The notes beneath the pieces were generated by a model. The model did no database searches and was not told the DNA's origin. It saw only the letters and a list, made by a program, of their open reading frames with translations. 64,000 bases of DNA from Spisula solida (Eukaryota; Mollusca; Bivalvia; Venerida; Mactridae), in NCBI GenBank assembly GCA_947247005.1, contig OX365950.1:50878761-50942760 (forward strand). Direction: 5' to 3'. Position numbers and translations under genes: made by a program. Below, piece by piece: positions 1 to 13,900 of the stretch. Each line of letters starts with the position of its first letter. Position 1 is the first letter of the stretch.

Positions 1-849
1 TTTGATAAACTTCTTTACAATTTTGAAGTTATTTTGTGAAATCAGGAATAAAATAACCTTAAGCATCCCATTCCCTCAATAAACAGAGAACAATACGTTA
101 GTGCCGTGGATGAGTAAGTTTATCTGGCAAGGTTGAGGAATTTATCGGGTGAGCTGAAGCCAAATCAGATAATTTCCGCAGCCGAGGTGGATAAACTTTT
201 ACTCCACTAAGCTTTTATTCTTTTTATCCAGTCACTTAATCTGCTTAGTTAAGGGGATGAAACACGGGACTCTATTGTTACTCTTTCATTAATCGGACAG
301 TGCGCGACGTCACATTCCTTCAGTTACGTCATAATAAACAACGACATTGGTCATCTTGATAGACATCATTTGGACACAGGTAAGTTGTAGAAAATAATCA
401 ATCAACCGCCATATATCATTTAGTATAGGAAAACATCACCCATCGGAATTTCAAGTGGCGACTCTCATGTAAGAAGTAGTCCATTGACGGTTTATCACCA
501 GTCACATGCCCAGGTGACCTAATAAAGCATCGTTTATTCGGCACCCTGTTATCTGGTCGATTTTGCCGGAAGTGACGGTATAAAGTCATTTATTTAATTT
601 AATAACGAATCTCTTTACTATCAGCTGTAATAACTTGGCAAAATAATGAAAATATTTTTTAGCAAAATAATACATTGCAATAATAATGCACAATCAAATT
701 AATTACTGGTATATATCCTTGGATAGGTTTTAAATATGATATTATATACATGGTATAATTATTATAGTATTACATGGTTACATTTTAGGATTTAAGATAT
801 TATTACATAATAATGATAAAATATATATATATCAAATGCCCAACAATTA
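1..849. other. AT-rich flank, no gene seen
   Basis: No exon, RNA gene or clear repeat boundary could be recognised. The stretch is AT-rich with short TA runs near 750-830. A palindromic TGACGTCA-like motif lies near 305-330, but nothing ties it to a gene. Confidence 0.5.
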
Positions 850-850
850 C

Positions 851-1473
851 ATCGCTGACTTAGAATTAGAAGGTTGAAAGTACAAAATCAGTATTTTGAG
901 AAAACAAGAAAAAACTGTCTGAAAACTACTCTTTACTTTTGGAAAAAAACAAGCTTTTTAAACTTCAGTTTGGTCAACATGACCATGGGACAATTTTCAT
1001 GGGCTCATAAGAAGCACCTTTTTCATGCGAACACACGTTTAAAGGCACTTTATCTTAAAGTGTTGCAGCCTTAAGGGCGCGGGTGCATCCTCTACCAGTG
1101 CAGACATAGCATGATCTGACCACAGGGACAGACTGAGAGAAAGCCCCTGAAGGGAGAGAGAGACATTAGATACAGGCATGTCCGGCGCTGCAGAAGTGTG
1201 CCTAGCTCTTTTTTCGAATAGACAGCCTGGTTCTTTAATGTCCCCGGTGTATAGCACCGATACACAGCTTCCTGGCACTTTTACCCAGATACTTTGCATG
1301 ACACACGGTCAGATATAATGGGAAATATTTCAGAAATGTCACGTTCCGATGCCGGGGGATTGAACCCATGACCTCTGGATTGACTTCCAGTGCGTTACCA
1401 CTGACCTAAATCAGCTATAAGACTATAAGTAGTACTTACAACCTTCTAATTTTAAGACAGCGACATGTCATAG
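851..1473 (+). mobile_element. MITE family A copy, split by a later insertion
   Basis: The left end matches the start of copies at 27102 and 32178 (CGCTGGCTTAGAATTAGAAGG-like). The right end near 1430-1473 is its inverted complement. The middle, about 1030-1410, has no counterpart in the other copies and contains a tRNA-like segment, so it looks like an insertion into an older MITE. Intact copies are about 240-265 bp. Confidence 0.7.
1347..1412 (-). repeat. tRNA-like segment (SINE head or tRNA relic)
   Basis: Read on the minus strand it has a GGTCAGTGGTAACGC D-arm-like stretch, a CTGGA/TCCAG anticodon-like stem with a 6-nt loop, and a B box (GTTCAATCC). The acceptor stem is not convincing and the anticodon loop is a base short, so it is not a functional tRNA. 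It lies in the block inserted into the MITE at 851-1473. Confidence 0.5.
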
Positions 1474-2157
1474 TGGCAAGAGTGAAAGACTAGCACTATA
1501 AAATACATACACACCAATATAATTAAACATATGGCAAACAAGACATGTTCAATAAATGCTTATGCCCTGGTGGAAGCCTTATCCATAATAACTAGCTAAG
1601 TCCATCAGGGGCCATAATTCTGTAGAAATGTTTGATAGTGTTACATGGCATTGACGATATATGGCGTTTATGATGATAAACAAGTAAGCCAAGTTTGAAA
1701 GCAATGCCTTGATGGACTTTGAAAATATTTGAGTTTCAAGAACTTGAAAGTTTTGGTTAACATTTTGAATGGAATGAACAAATGGATGGACATGACAATC
1801 ACTATATGCTTCCCGTATCAGTAGATGCCAGGGCATGATGAACATATAAATAAACAGTTTTTATTGAAACAATAAACATATCTGATATGTCTTCCCTCCA
1901 AAATTCATATTAAGGGTAAAAGATAGGCTCAAACATTACAATGGCACATACAAATAAATGACAATATTTTTTAGAATTGGATATAACACAGGGAATTTGA
2001 CATGATCCTGACCTTTATACATAAATATTTTACCAGCTTCTTGCATTGAATTTATAAATTGGTGCAATATCGGTCCTATAGATTTGTGTTGGTATTACAC
2101 TTTGTGCGTCTTTGTGATACTCCCTACTTATGAAAACATACAACCGGGGTTATAACC

Positions 2158-2794
2158 ACAGTCAACTCTCGTTATCTCAAATTTCACGGGACCATGGAAA
2201 TTACTTCAACATAATGGAAATTTGAGATAGAATTTTCGGCATTTCTAGTTTCTGTCATTGCTACGGTCGTATTATTCATTTTCGTTTGTGTACGTTGTGT
2301 TGTTTGCATTAAAATATGATGATATGTACTCATCAGTAAGTGCAATGTGTCTCATGCTATTGAACGATCGAGGAAGTAATGCAAAACTTTAAATGCCAAC
2401 ACCCTCGATCTTACATGTACATTAAGCTGTACATCATAAATACATGAGAAATAAAGATAAACAGTAGATGTTTTAACATCTAGCGTTCTTTAATTATTAT
2501 TTTTACAAACAATTGTTCGAGATGAAAATTACAGGTAAATCGAATATTTCAGACTGGCGAGGTGTGAAAAACACTCGACGCTAGTCAAATACGATTAGAC
2601 TTCGACCCGACTTCGAGATGAACAATAGATTTAAAGTGCAAATTAGTTAATCGGGACCAAAAAATAATTCGACATAACGAAAAATTCAAGCCTTATTCGA
2701 GATAGGTCTCAAGATTTCATATAGACAAAGAAGGAGAAAAATTGGGACGGAAAATTCGATATAAGCGAGTTCGAGAAAACGAGAGTTGACTGTA
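2158..2794. mobile_element. Tc1/mariner- or pogo-like non-autonomous element
   Basis: Terminal inverted repeats ACAGTCAACTCTCG at the left and CGAGAGTTGACTGT at the right, next to TA. No transposase reading frame is present in about 640 bp. The ends resemble the TACAGT class of non-autonomous Tc1/mariner or pogo-like elements. Confidence 0.65.
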
Positions 2795-3526
2795 TAGACA
2801 ATAAATCAGCTGTGAAATTATGCTAATAGAAGGTCGAGAGTCGTGTCAAATTCTCTGGACTATACGAGATGTTAAAATGAGCTTGCAATAAGATTTAAGA
2901 AATATAAGTATAGGGTCTACATGTATATGAAACAGAAGACATTTTGGAGTTTGTTGCAAACAAAGAAAAAACCTACTTGGCAGTCTAAATGGAGACAAAA
3001 ACTTGTGTCAAATCATGAAAGCCTTACTTACTGTGTCAAAAATGTATGTTTCATACAAACTATCTCAAGATTTTAAGGACTTTTCCAGGAGGTATACATA
3101 TCTTCTTCATGGTGTTAAAGTAATGATGATTCTGGATAATATTTTTATAATTATCAACATTCAACTATCAAGAACAAGTCATTTTATATTGTTACATAAT
3201 TGGTTATAGATGCAATCTACTTTGCTCATTACGTTCTACTCTAGCCAGAAATAAACACTTTTTAATAATTTTTAAAAATTCTATTTGCAAATAAGCATTT
3301 TTTTAAGCACTGATGCATATTTAATCACATCACAAGGTTCACATGAAAATTCAAGCATTTTTCATGGTTTGTATGAACCTTGAAACATGATGTATGGATT
3401 TCTTCTCTGAATTCAAAGCATTGAAAATGTCTAAAATACCCAATAACAGTTTGTAGCAAAATATTACATAAGACAATTCATTTCACATTCTAGAACAAAC
3501 AGGTCGCTAAGAATTGCAAGCAATAC

Positions 3527-3940
3527 AAAAGTCCCCTACCGGTTTGAAGACATATCCCTTTAAATAATTGTCAATGCTTCTGTTGCCAAAGCAACCACAA
3601 TTTTTGTCAGAATCAAAAACATATTATGATAGGCATAATTTCTTAAATGGCACCTATCCACATACAAAGTTTCATCAACATAGCTAGGAAACTGTTTGAG
3701 TCATGGCAGGATTCAGATTTTAACATATTTTCACTCTTTCTGTCTCCATAGCAACCACAATTTTTGTGAGAGTTAAAATATTTAAGACGTACATAATCCC
3801 CTTATTGCCCCTTTTCCAAATACTATGTTTCATAAACCTAGCTCGGAAACTGTAATGTCAGGAGCCAGATGTTTGACAGACAGACTGACGGAGGGCAAAC
3901 CTGTAGTCCCCACCGGTTGAAAACTGGAAGGGGACTTATA
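3527..3940. mobile_element. MITE with AAGTCCCC..ACCGG ends
   Basis: The left end AAGTCCCCTACCGGTTTGAA is mirrored at the right end by an ACCGGTT...GGGGACTT block. The interior repeats a CAACCACAATTTTTGT segment twice. No coding capacity. Confidence 0.55.
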
Positions 3941-4139
3941 ATTAATTCAAAGGTAATCACAGGACTAAGCTTAAATATGGCTATGGTTCGGCAATCCTTG
4001 AAAAGTGTTTGTTTGCAATAGCCTACCATAGGTTGGAAGTAAAGGGTTGGTAGGTAGGTAGGTCTATTTTTTGGAACACTGCATTTAAAGAAAATTTCTG
4101 AGTGTTGCAGATCTAATATTATGGTGAGGAAATCCTAGA

Positions 4140-4375
4140 GTTCTGCAAACCACGAAATAACTTTGCGCAATTTAATTTTGAAGACTTTCCAATAGGTAAA
4201 ATTTCACGAAAATAAGTCCCTGCGAAAGTGCTAAAAACATCAATATGGACATTGCGGGAAACTTAAAAACCCAAAAATTTGTAGTCATGAATATGCTGAT
4301 GATCAGCAAAACGTGAAAGTAAGTATTCACGGAAGTAAATTTGCTAATAGTCCCAGGTATTGCCATAACAATTTT
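4140..4375. repeat. Interspersed repeat S (AACTTTCGCG family)
   Basis: Copies of the same family lie at about 46660-46830, 48722-48940, 48965-49130, 50012-50215 and 56022-56195, in either orientation. They share a GGAAACTTAAAAAC.CGAAA core and ends that read TTTACAGTA. No coding capacity. Confidence 0.55.
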
Positions 4376-4506
4376 TTAAAAAAATTTCAAACAACTTTTG
4401 ACGCGAGTATCATGAAGGCAAACTAGAATTGCAAACAAACACTTTTCTAAGTAAGGTCTAAGATACCGATAAAAATACTTCCAACAAAAATATAATACAT
4501 CAAATG

Positions 4507-4734
4507 TACAGGGTGTTAATAAAATTCATTCTCAATGTTAAAGTTTCAATAGTTTTTTCACTGATGTCAGAAGAATGTAAAATTTACAAGTTAAATTCCA
4601 GAGGGTTCTACCATCTTCCTGGCATATGTTGTAACTATAAGAGTAAGAAATCAAAATTGTACAATGCGTACATAACTCTGATAAAATTTAGTATGAATTT
4701 AAATTTCGAGAACAAACTTTTTTAACACCCTGTA
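4507..4734. mobile_element. Mariner-type MITE inside the AMDHD2 3' end
   Basis: Starts TACAGGGTGTTAATAAA and ends TTTTTTAACACCCTGTA, a 228-bp hairpin element flanked by TA. It begins 38 bp beyond the AMDHD2 stop codon in the direction of transcription, so it probably lies in the 3' UTR of that mRNA. Confidence 0.7.
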
Positions 4735-4772
4735 TGTAATAATGACACCCGTGAGCGTTAACAGTTATGACA

Positions 4773-4966
4773 TCATAAACCCGTAATCTGTCCAGAATCC
4801 CAGACCTTCTCTCCAGCTATATATGTAGCCATCACATTCAGTGATTTATCTAACAGTATAAAGTCAGCATCAGTACCATAGTCTAATGTACCCTTCCTAT
4901 CTGTTACACCTAAAACCTCTGCTGGATGTAAGGTTGCTGTCTCCAGAGCTAGAACCTCACCACATT
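4773..4966 (-). CDS. AMDHD2: AMDHD2 coding exon 9 and stop
   Basis: Encodes [30 protein letters not shown] and the C-terminal [11 protein letters not shown], ending with TGA at 4775-4773. The GxDADFxxLD block is the conserved C-terminal beta-sandwich strand of the amidohydrolase. Confidence 0.9.
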
Positions 4967-7900
4967 CTGTAAAAAATATAGTTTTGTAAAGTCAATATTT
5001 TTCGTGGGGGGTAAATTTTCGTGGTTGAGTTCTACCAGGAAATTTAATCCCCACAAATGATTGACATTCCAATTAAAGAACAAACTTTATCCTCCCATGT
5101 TGTATAATTCATGAATTTACGACCCCACAAAATCACATTTTTACAAAAATCCACGAAATTCAATATCCATGAAAATATGTGATTTTACTTCAATATAGTC
5201 ATGTGTATTCTCATACACTCAGAAACATCAAATACAGGTTTGTTAACTTTTCTTGGACTTTCAGTAGTTAAGTTTATTTTCTCTTACAGTTGTGTGTTGG
5301 GCATTGTGTTGTGTAATTGTGGTCTGGGTTGTTTTTATGTTTTCTGAGCTCGGGTGTTTCAGTTGAGTGCTGCCTTCCCTGTCAAATCTTTTTTTACAAA
5401 CTTTTTTAAGACTTTACATTATCAATTTTCATGTAGTTTAATATTCATGTAAGTGTACATGTCATGAAAATAACTGGATTTCATATAACAAGAGTTACAA
5501 AATGCAATACAATGGCACTTTACCAACATTTCACAATATATAATATGAACTGTTTAAAATTACAAAGTATACTTTTGACATGTACGTCAGTAAAGCGATA
5601 CACATACATCACTTACGTTAAAAGTGTATGTAACATGTATTTACTAACCTGTATTCTTCAATAAATTTCTGACACAATAATCCAATTTGGCAATGCTGAA
5701 AGGAAACAGAATGCTAAACTGTTAAAATTTGAACTAATTTTAACATTGTAAAGCTTTTTTTGTGCAGTTTACCAGAAAAATGGAAGGCAAGAAATTTGTT
5801 TAGTTGAATTGTTTGCAGTTGACTGAGAGAGGCTTAAGTGCCTGGTCATTCTTTTTTTCCCTGCCAGATTAAACTCTCACTTTCTGAACAGACTCCTTAT
5901 AAGTTAACGATACACGCCAGACTACCTTTAGGTTACCAACAGTTCATCTCTTGTTGGATGGGAAACACTGAAAAGCATTTCATAAATGACCAAGTGCCCC
6001 GGCCGAGATTCTAATCAGGGATGTCTCAATCAGTAGTCTAAAGTGTTATCCACTCAACCACATGCCACCCATAAAATATATCAATTTCAACAAGAAAGAA
6101 GTGCCTTATCGGTCTAAGATGAGTATTGATAATACATCCCAAACATATTTGCATACACCCCGCTTATCAAAAGTCGGGTCTGAATATAATACATACCAGA
6201 GATTTTAAATTATGCTCATAGAGTTGAAGAGGATTAGGTTTTGTTTGAGTTACATACATGTTTACAGTCCAACCTCTGTAGAGCAACATCCTTTGGCAGC
6301 TAAAGTATATACCGTTGTATAGAGGTTTTCTATATTTATATATAATTTAAATATCAGCTTAGGGAAATTTAGAAAGCGTTGTTATAAAGAAGTTGTTGCT
6401 CCACATAGGGCTGCTATTCACCATATCGACATTCCAGGTTAAAATCTGTTTTCCGGGATAACGGAATTTATTGAGCAGCAATGTGCGAGATATCCCGAAT
6501 GTACGTCAGGGGGGGAAATACCTATACCGTATAGAGCAACCAGGTACAATAATCGCGATTATTTAAGCCAAATGATAAGAATTTGTAAAAAGTCTTACTA
6601 GTAAACAATGACAACACCATTTTACGACCTCGCTGACAATATTTTTGCCAAAATAATACGTTTAACTTGAAAAATGCGTATATTTTCTCGCCATCGGTAT
6701 CAAGCTACGGAAGCCGCAGTGTAGAATAAAATGCAATATTTCAAATATAAAGCATTTTTTAGGATAATTCTTGCTAAAGTTTAAAAACGAAGATGTTTAA
6801 TGATAATGTGTAATAATTGTTTTATATGTTTTTAATGTTTAAACTTTCAAAAAAGAATAATTATATACACTCCCGCTATACCGCTTATTGCCCGCTAACC
6901 CCCTGACCGTGAAATTTCGGGTCCGGAAAAACGGGTTTTATTGGGTAATGTCGATATCGAGAATGGAGAGGTTGTACTGTAGACAAGGAAAATGTAAGAC
7001 CATTCTATAAATAAGTCAACAGGTAAAGCTCACCTTCCACACAATGTATCTGTACCAGCTATTGTGGCTCTCTTGCCTTGTATTTCTATCTTCTGGTTAC
7101 CTAGGAAATGTTCCCCGGTTGGTAAACCCATTGCTGATATAGCATCAGTTACAAGCACCAAACCTACAATAAACAAAGTCAAGGTTTGGAAATCATAAAA
7201 CTACATTAATATTCTCAATGACGTTATTTTCAACCAATTTTGGCACTGCACTATAACTTAATGAGATTTATTTAACTATGGCATGGACTTAAGTATAAAA
7301 TTACAAAGGGGAATAACTCCAAACATATTCAATGAAAAGTTAGAGTTCTTGTGTAATGCACTTCCCCTCCATGAGATCTATGCATATGCAAAGTTTAAAA
7401 TTAATAGGTGTAATAGTTTTTGAGTTATCATCCGGACAAAGTAAGTCAGATGGACTGACAGACGGACAAAGCGGTGACTAAATGCTCCCCAACATTTTTT
7501 TTGGGGAGCATAAAAATATCTTAACAAGAGGATCATAGATCCTTGGGCGCTCACCTGCTAAACATGGCCAAACTTTGAACTTGACCTTAAGGTCATCAAG
7601 ATAAACATTTTGACTAAACTTGATGAAGGTTAAAGCAAAACTGAGGCCTCCAGAGTGTTAAAAAGGTTTTGCTATTATTTGACATATTGACCTAGTTTTT
7701 TACCCACATCACCCAACTTCAAAAGTGACCTTAAAGTCATCAAGATAAACATGTTGACCAAAGTTGATGAAGATTAAAGCAAAATTATGGCCTCAAGAGT
7801 GTTAATAAGGTTTTTATATTATTTGACCTATTGACCTAGTTTTTGACCCCACATGAACGAACTTCATACTTGACCTTAAGGTTATCAAGATACACATTTT

Positions 7901-10900
7901 GACCAAACTTCTTGAAGATTGAAGCAAAAATGTGGCCTCCAGAGTGTTAACAAGGTTTTCCTATTTTTTGACCTACCGGTAGTTTTTGACCCCGCATGAC
8001 CAAACCTCGAACTTGACATTAAGGTCATCAAGATAAACATGTTGACCAAACTTCATGAAGATTGAAGCAAAAATGTGGCTGCCAGAGTGATAACAAGGTT
8101 TTCCTATTATTTGACCTTTTTGACCTAGTTTTTGACCCACATGACCCAACTTCGAACTTGACCTTAAGGTCACCAAGATAAACACTTTGACCATACCTCA
8201 TAAAGATTAAAGCAAAAATGTGACCTCCAGAGTGTTAACAAGGTTTTGCTATTATTTGACCTTTTGACCTAGTTTTTGACCCCACATGACCCAACTTCAA
8301 ACTTGACCTAGATTTCATTGAGATACAACTACTGACCAAGTTTGATGAAGATCAAAGCAAAATTGAAAGTGCTAGCGTGTTAACGGTGAAATGTCTAACG
8401 GACGGACGGACAACGGACAAAAAACAATCGCAAAAGCTCACCTTGCCACTTTGTGGCAGGTGAGCTAAAAATAGTAAAGCTGTGCCATATATCGGTAGTG
8501 GATTGTTTACCTTTAGGATGAACACGGTGTGCTATTCTGAGAGCCGAGGGATGTGTGTGTATACCGTCAGCTATCAAACCATAATACAATGTACGATCAT
8601 GCGGTATCTGGTTACTCGTTAAAGCACCAACTAAATGTGGATCTCTATGATGAAACTGCAAATAAAGACAGGCAATTACAACTTCAAAGAGCTGTCATTG
8701 ATTTGACCCAAGGCATATCGACGATTCCGATATATTGGAAGACAAGTATCGACGATACTTCGATGTATCAATTTACACAAATAGACGAACAAGAAACAGG
8801 CCCATCAGTCATGATTCACTTATTTAGCCATTCTACACTGTATATGTTGGGTATAGATTCAACTTTTGAGAGAAAAAAACTTGACCAATTTCGACAATTT
8901 GTGAAACAAAGAAAATGTTTTGTGTAGGAAAATGAGGATTTTGGGTGGTTCCATTCATTTACCCATGTATCGATATTTCAAAATGTGAATCCATAATTGA
9001 TTGGCTAAAACATATCATCGTTCATCAATATCGCTTTTATCAATGACAGCTCTATAGCTGTGTACAATAATCTTACCAAAATAGCACAACTTAATGCTCA
9101 GATAAACTGTAGGTATAACTCCAACGCGATAAATTGCAATACAAAAACAAACACAAAATCCAGTATATTTATCGTTTCTGAATATTTAGGAGCATGAAAA
9201 CTTTACATGTTGTGCTAAATGTGTGAATGCTTACATTGGTAAGTGTTACGGTCCTTGATTTTATCCATAACGAAAATATATGCAATATTGTGTTTGTTAT
9301 GCCCCCGTATCGATAGATCGGGAGGCATATAGTGATTCACCTGTCCGTCCGTTCGTCCGTCCGTAAGTCCGTCCTGGTTAACCCAAATTGACCGTTTCTT
9401 CTAGCATTATTATGGCTTGCTACAAAGCTTCCAAACTCGCATGGATGTTGTATATGAACACTCTCCACACACCTGTATCACCTGACCCCATTTTCACCTT
9501 CACCTTGACCTAATTTTGGACTTAGACTTATTTATGGACAAGGCTTCCACAGGGGGCATAAGCGTTTATTGAACGCAGTCTTGTTTTTGTACTGCAATTT
9601 ATCGCGTTGGAGTTATAGAGTACAATAAAACAAGCATTGACCAAATGAGACATAAACAAACATGGCAACAGTATAGTCTGTTTATTCAAGCCTGTCACTG
9701 GTATACAAACATGGCAACAGTATAGTCTGTTTATTCAAGCCTGTCACTGGTATACAAACATGGCAACAGTATAGTCTGTTTATTCAAGCCTGTCACTGGT
9801 ATACAAACATGGCAACAGTATAGTCTGTTTATTCAAGCCTGCCACTTGTAAACAAACATTGCAATATCATAACATTGAATTTGTATGGTTTTAATCAATT
9901 TAATTAGAGAAAATGACAGTGAAAAACAATACCTTATCCACTAACGTACATACTAATACACATAATATATATTACAATAAGACATTAACACGATAAACAG
10001 CAATGTTCATGTACACAATGATAAATAAACAAGTGACTGACCTCAATAATCGATTTATACAACTTAACACAAAATATGAGTGTTGAAAGACATGTAGTGT
10101 AATTTAAATTAGCTAACTATTCAATGCCTTGCTGTTGTAAAATATACAGTAAAACCTCACCTAAAGACCATCTCAATAATGAGACCAACTCAAAATTAGG
10201 ACCAAAATTTTCGAGTCCATTTTCAATGGTTTGCTCATTATTCAAACTCAATATTAAAACCAATTCAATAAAGAGACCAGTTTAAAGGGTTCCAGGGATG
10301 GTCTGATTATTGAGGTTTCATTGTTCAATACAAAATAAAGTTCTGCTAATAAGACCTGTCAAAAGGGTGGTCTTAATAGCGAATCGGTCCAATTAGCGGA
10401 ACTTTTTTGTTCTAAATTTAAAACTTTGGGACCTTAAACTGGCAAAAGTCTGCATGATTTCAAAATAATCAAAGTGGTCTTATTAGTGAAACTTTACTGT
10501 AGTATAAACCAACAATAGTAGAGATAATACATACAGACACCATAGCATTGAAGAGATGTGTAATCATAGAGGCTCCCTGTTTCACTGCTTCCTCTCCGGT
10601 GACTAGATCTGCTGTAGTGTGACCTGTAACATGATTTGTGATCTGAGTCTGAAATACCTACAGCTAGGTTAATTGGATAGTGAATTACTCACCCAAAAGG
10701 TTATTTTCAGTGATTGTTTTGTTTACATAGTGAGATACAGCTGAAAATATGGCCTCCAACATCGGGGCCCTCATTTCACCATTTTTGGGGGTGAAATTCG
10801 GCCCAATTTCCCTCCTAAATGAATATACATTTTTCCCTTATTTTCTGAAAAAATCCCTTTAAAAACTAGAAATTCATGCCCTCCGGCAAATTGTGTCGAG

Positions 10901-13900
10901 CCTTGGCGCAATTTGAAAAAAAGCACCAACTTAAATGTGCCAAGTTATATCTAATCCATCATGCATATCGAATAAATGATCTGTACAAACTTCAATTTTA
11001 CCTTTTACCTCCAACTGTGACCTTGACCTTTGGGGTTGCACATGACACTCTAATTAATAGAGGTTAACATTTGTGCCAATTTTAAGCAAGGTTGGTCAAG
11101 GTATGACAAAGTAATGGTCTGGACAAACTTCAACTTGGCCTTTGACCTCCAACTGTAACCTTGGAGATAGGAACCTAGGGGTTTGTCATAACACTCCGCT
11201 TCATGGAGGTTAACATTCATGCCAAATATAAGCAAGATTAGTCAAAGCATGACAAAGTTATGTTACAGACAAAATCAGACAGACGCACACACTTTCACAC
11301 ACACACGCACGCATGCACACACATACACCAAAAGTGGCGACTAAATCTCGCTCACCACAAGCAGGCTCGACAAAAACAATTATTTTTGTTTTTTTGAAAG
11401 GAATGAAGAGCCTCTACATTTGTAATAACTGTTCAGTGTAATAACTGTTCAGCAGTTGTTGTAGCTGTCTTTATAGCTTGAATTTTACAACAAACAAAAT
11501 ACCCCCTTTTTCTTCAAAACATAGTTGAGTCCAAAAGGTGGAACTATGTTTGAGTCCAAAAGGTGGAACTATGTTTGAGTCCAAAAGGTGGAAAACACCA
11601 TAAGATGGAAGAAAACAACTAAAGCCTCCAGTTGATTTGTAAACAAAATAACGAAATGTAAACAATAAATGCATAATTTATAGTCTAAGGGGAGCAACTC
11701 TTGCAAAATTAGTATTTTGTCATCCATACTTTTTACTAAATAGCTAACATTCTGTTGTTAATTATTGGTCGTTCCTGAAAAAACATCCTAATTCTTTGTA
11801 TTTAGTCTATTTACTGGATGATCAGGAAAAAAGTTTTGGGAGAGATAATGTGGCTTTAAATATACAATACAAACCTAATGAAACTTTGATTCCTCTTTTA
11901 CATAACTCTGTAATAACATCTCCTGAGTTTTCTAGTTCTGGTGCTAGAGTAACCATAGCAACGTTATCAAGGTTACCATAGAAACCAATCACATCTTTAT
12001 ATCCATTTGGAAATGTTTGAATATTTTCTGCATTGTGCGCACCTTTTTTCAACACATTCATAAATGGCCCTTCCAGGTGAAGACCTGAAAACATTAGTGT
12101 ATTATAACACGGAGAATTTGACCTTTATGCATGAATATATTACAAGGTACGGTACTTGTGTTGACTAAATAAATTTCCACGAGCAAATCGTGCAATATCG
12201 GTCGTTTAGATTTACATTGGTATTACACCTCGAGTGTCTTTGTGTTACTTCACGCTTATGAAAACATACAACATTTACTGGGATTACGAATATAGATAAT
12301 ATATTGAGCTGTTAAATTATGCTAATAGAAGGTTGAGAGTCGTGTCAAATTGTCTGTACTACTTCAACCTTCGAACAAAGCCAAGTTCTTCATGAAAATC
12401 AAAGAGCTGTAAGACCCCTATCCTGTATGACCAGTCTCAAACTTGATTATGAGCTCAATTGAAAACATCACTACCATATTGATTCAAGTATTGCACACAG
12501 CTGGGTATTGGACGTCACTGACTCAATTGAAAACATCACATCAGTTTTGATTCAAGTATAGCACACAGCTGGGTATTGGACACAGGTAAAAAACTGTAAG
12601 AAGATTCACATAACAAAAGTGAGATACAAAAAGTCGTAAATATATGACAACCAGTATGTCAGTTCCTGATATGTGCATCAGAGATTTGGGAAAAATCTAA
12701 GCTGTGTAAAGGATGCATCCAATGTTTGTTACAATTCGGGGTTAGTACTAGTGTGTGCAATACCGGTACTTGAAAGAATACAGTACATAAGTTGAGTTTG
12801 ACAAATGAGGTTGACATGCTCTATGTATCTGATTTATACCGAATATTGTTTGATAATGTTTCAATAAAATTTTAAGCTTACAGCTTTCAGTAAAACATGA
12901 TGGCCAGTTATTAGTGAGGGCAAAATTTAGTAGATAGAAAAAAACTAATAATGAATCCTAGAATTGTCACAAACGATAATCATAAAAAGCATCCACCCAT
13001 CCATCGAACAATTATAATCCAGTTAGGATCTGGTGACAGTGACGTATCCATTTATGTGTACACAGAAGATTACAACCATTATCTGAATAGGTAGTGCGAA
13101 TATAGTTTGTTAGTTTAGCATTGAAATTATGGCAGTCTGTTTAAGCCTTTATAATTGGTTTTACACCGTAATAGTGGACCCGACCGCTGCGTCACTGTAT
13201 TCATACCCTGACTGGACTATACTTACTACAAACAACTTAACAAAACAAAGATCTTACCAAGTACACCGGCTCCATGTTTACTTCCATCACATTTTTTCAC
13301 TCTCGGCAACACCTGCAAACATAAAAGAACTTATATCAACCTTGGCTACAGAACTAGATGGAAATCATAGTAAATTTTCAATATTGTAACATTCAGACAT
13401 TTAATAGGGTTTGTTTAGTTTTAAGTTTTGGATTTCAGAAAGAAAATCAGGAAGAAAATTGATTAGTTAATTTATTGATGGGCATTTCAATTTGTAGTGG
13501 AGTCATGCTTCCCAACCTTTTTCGACTCTTAGGAGGGGTTTCCATGATTTGTAAGTGGGAGATGGGAGGTTTTTCGCAGCACAATTTTCTGCTGGGCACA
13601 CATATTGATGCTTTTTTCAGGAGTAAGCTTAATAGATTTAGACAAATACAATGTATGCTAGAACTACAATTACATGGAACACCACAGGTTGTAAAGAGAA
13701 AAACAATGCAGTCACCCCCAGAGACATTACATACCCTGTGATAAACTTCAGCTGGACTTGTGATAACTGTAGGACAGAATGATGTTACTCCGTGCTCTAG
13801 TATCCCCTTAGCAACCTTCTGTATCCCTGAGGTAATATCATTGGTTTCTGAGAAGTCTATCCCATAAGCACCTGCAATAAATCATTGATGACATATTTCA

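Noticed and set aside
8553..8927. 124-codon plus-strand ORF
   Set aside because: It runs antisense to AMDHD2 exon 6 and into a MITE; no independent support.
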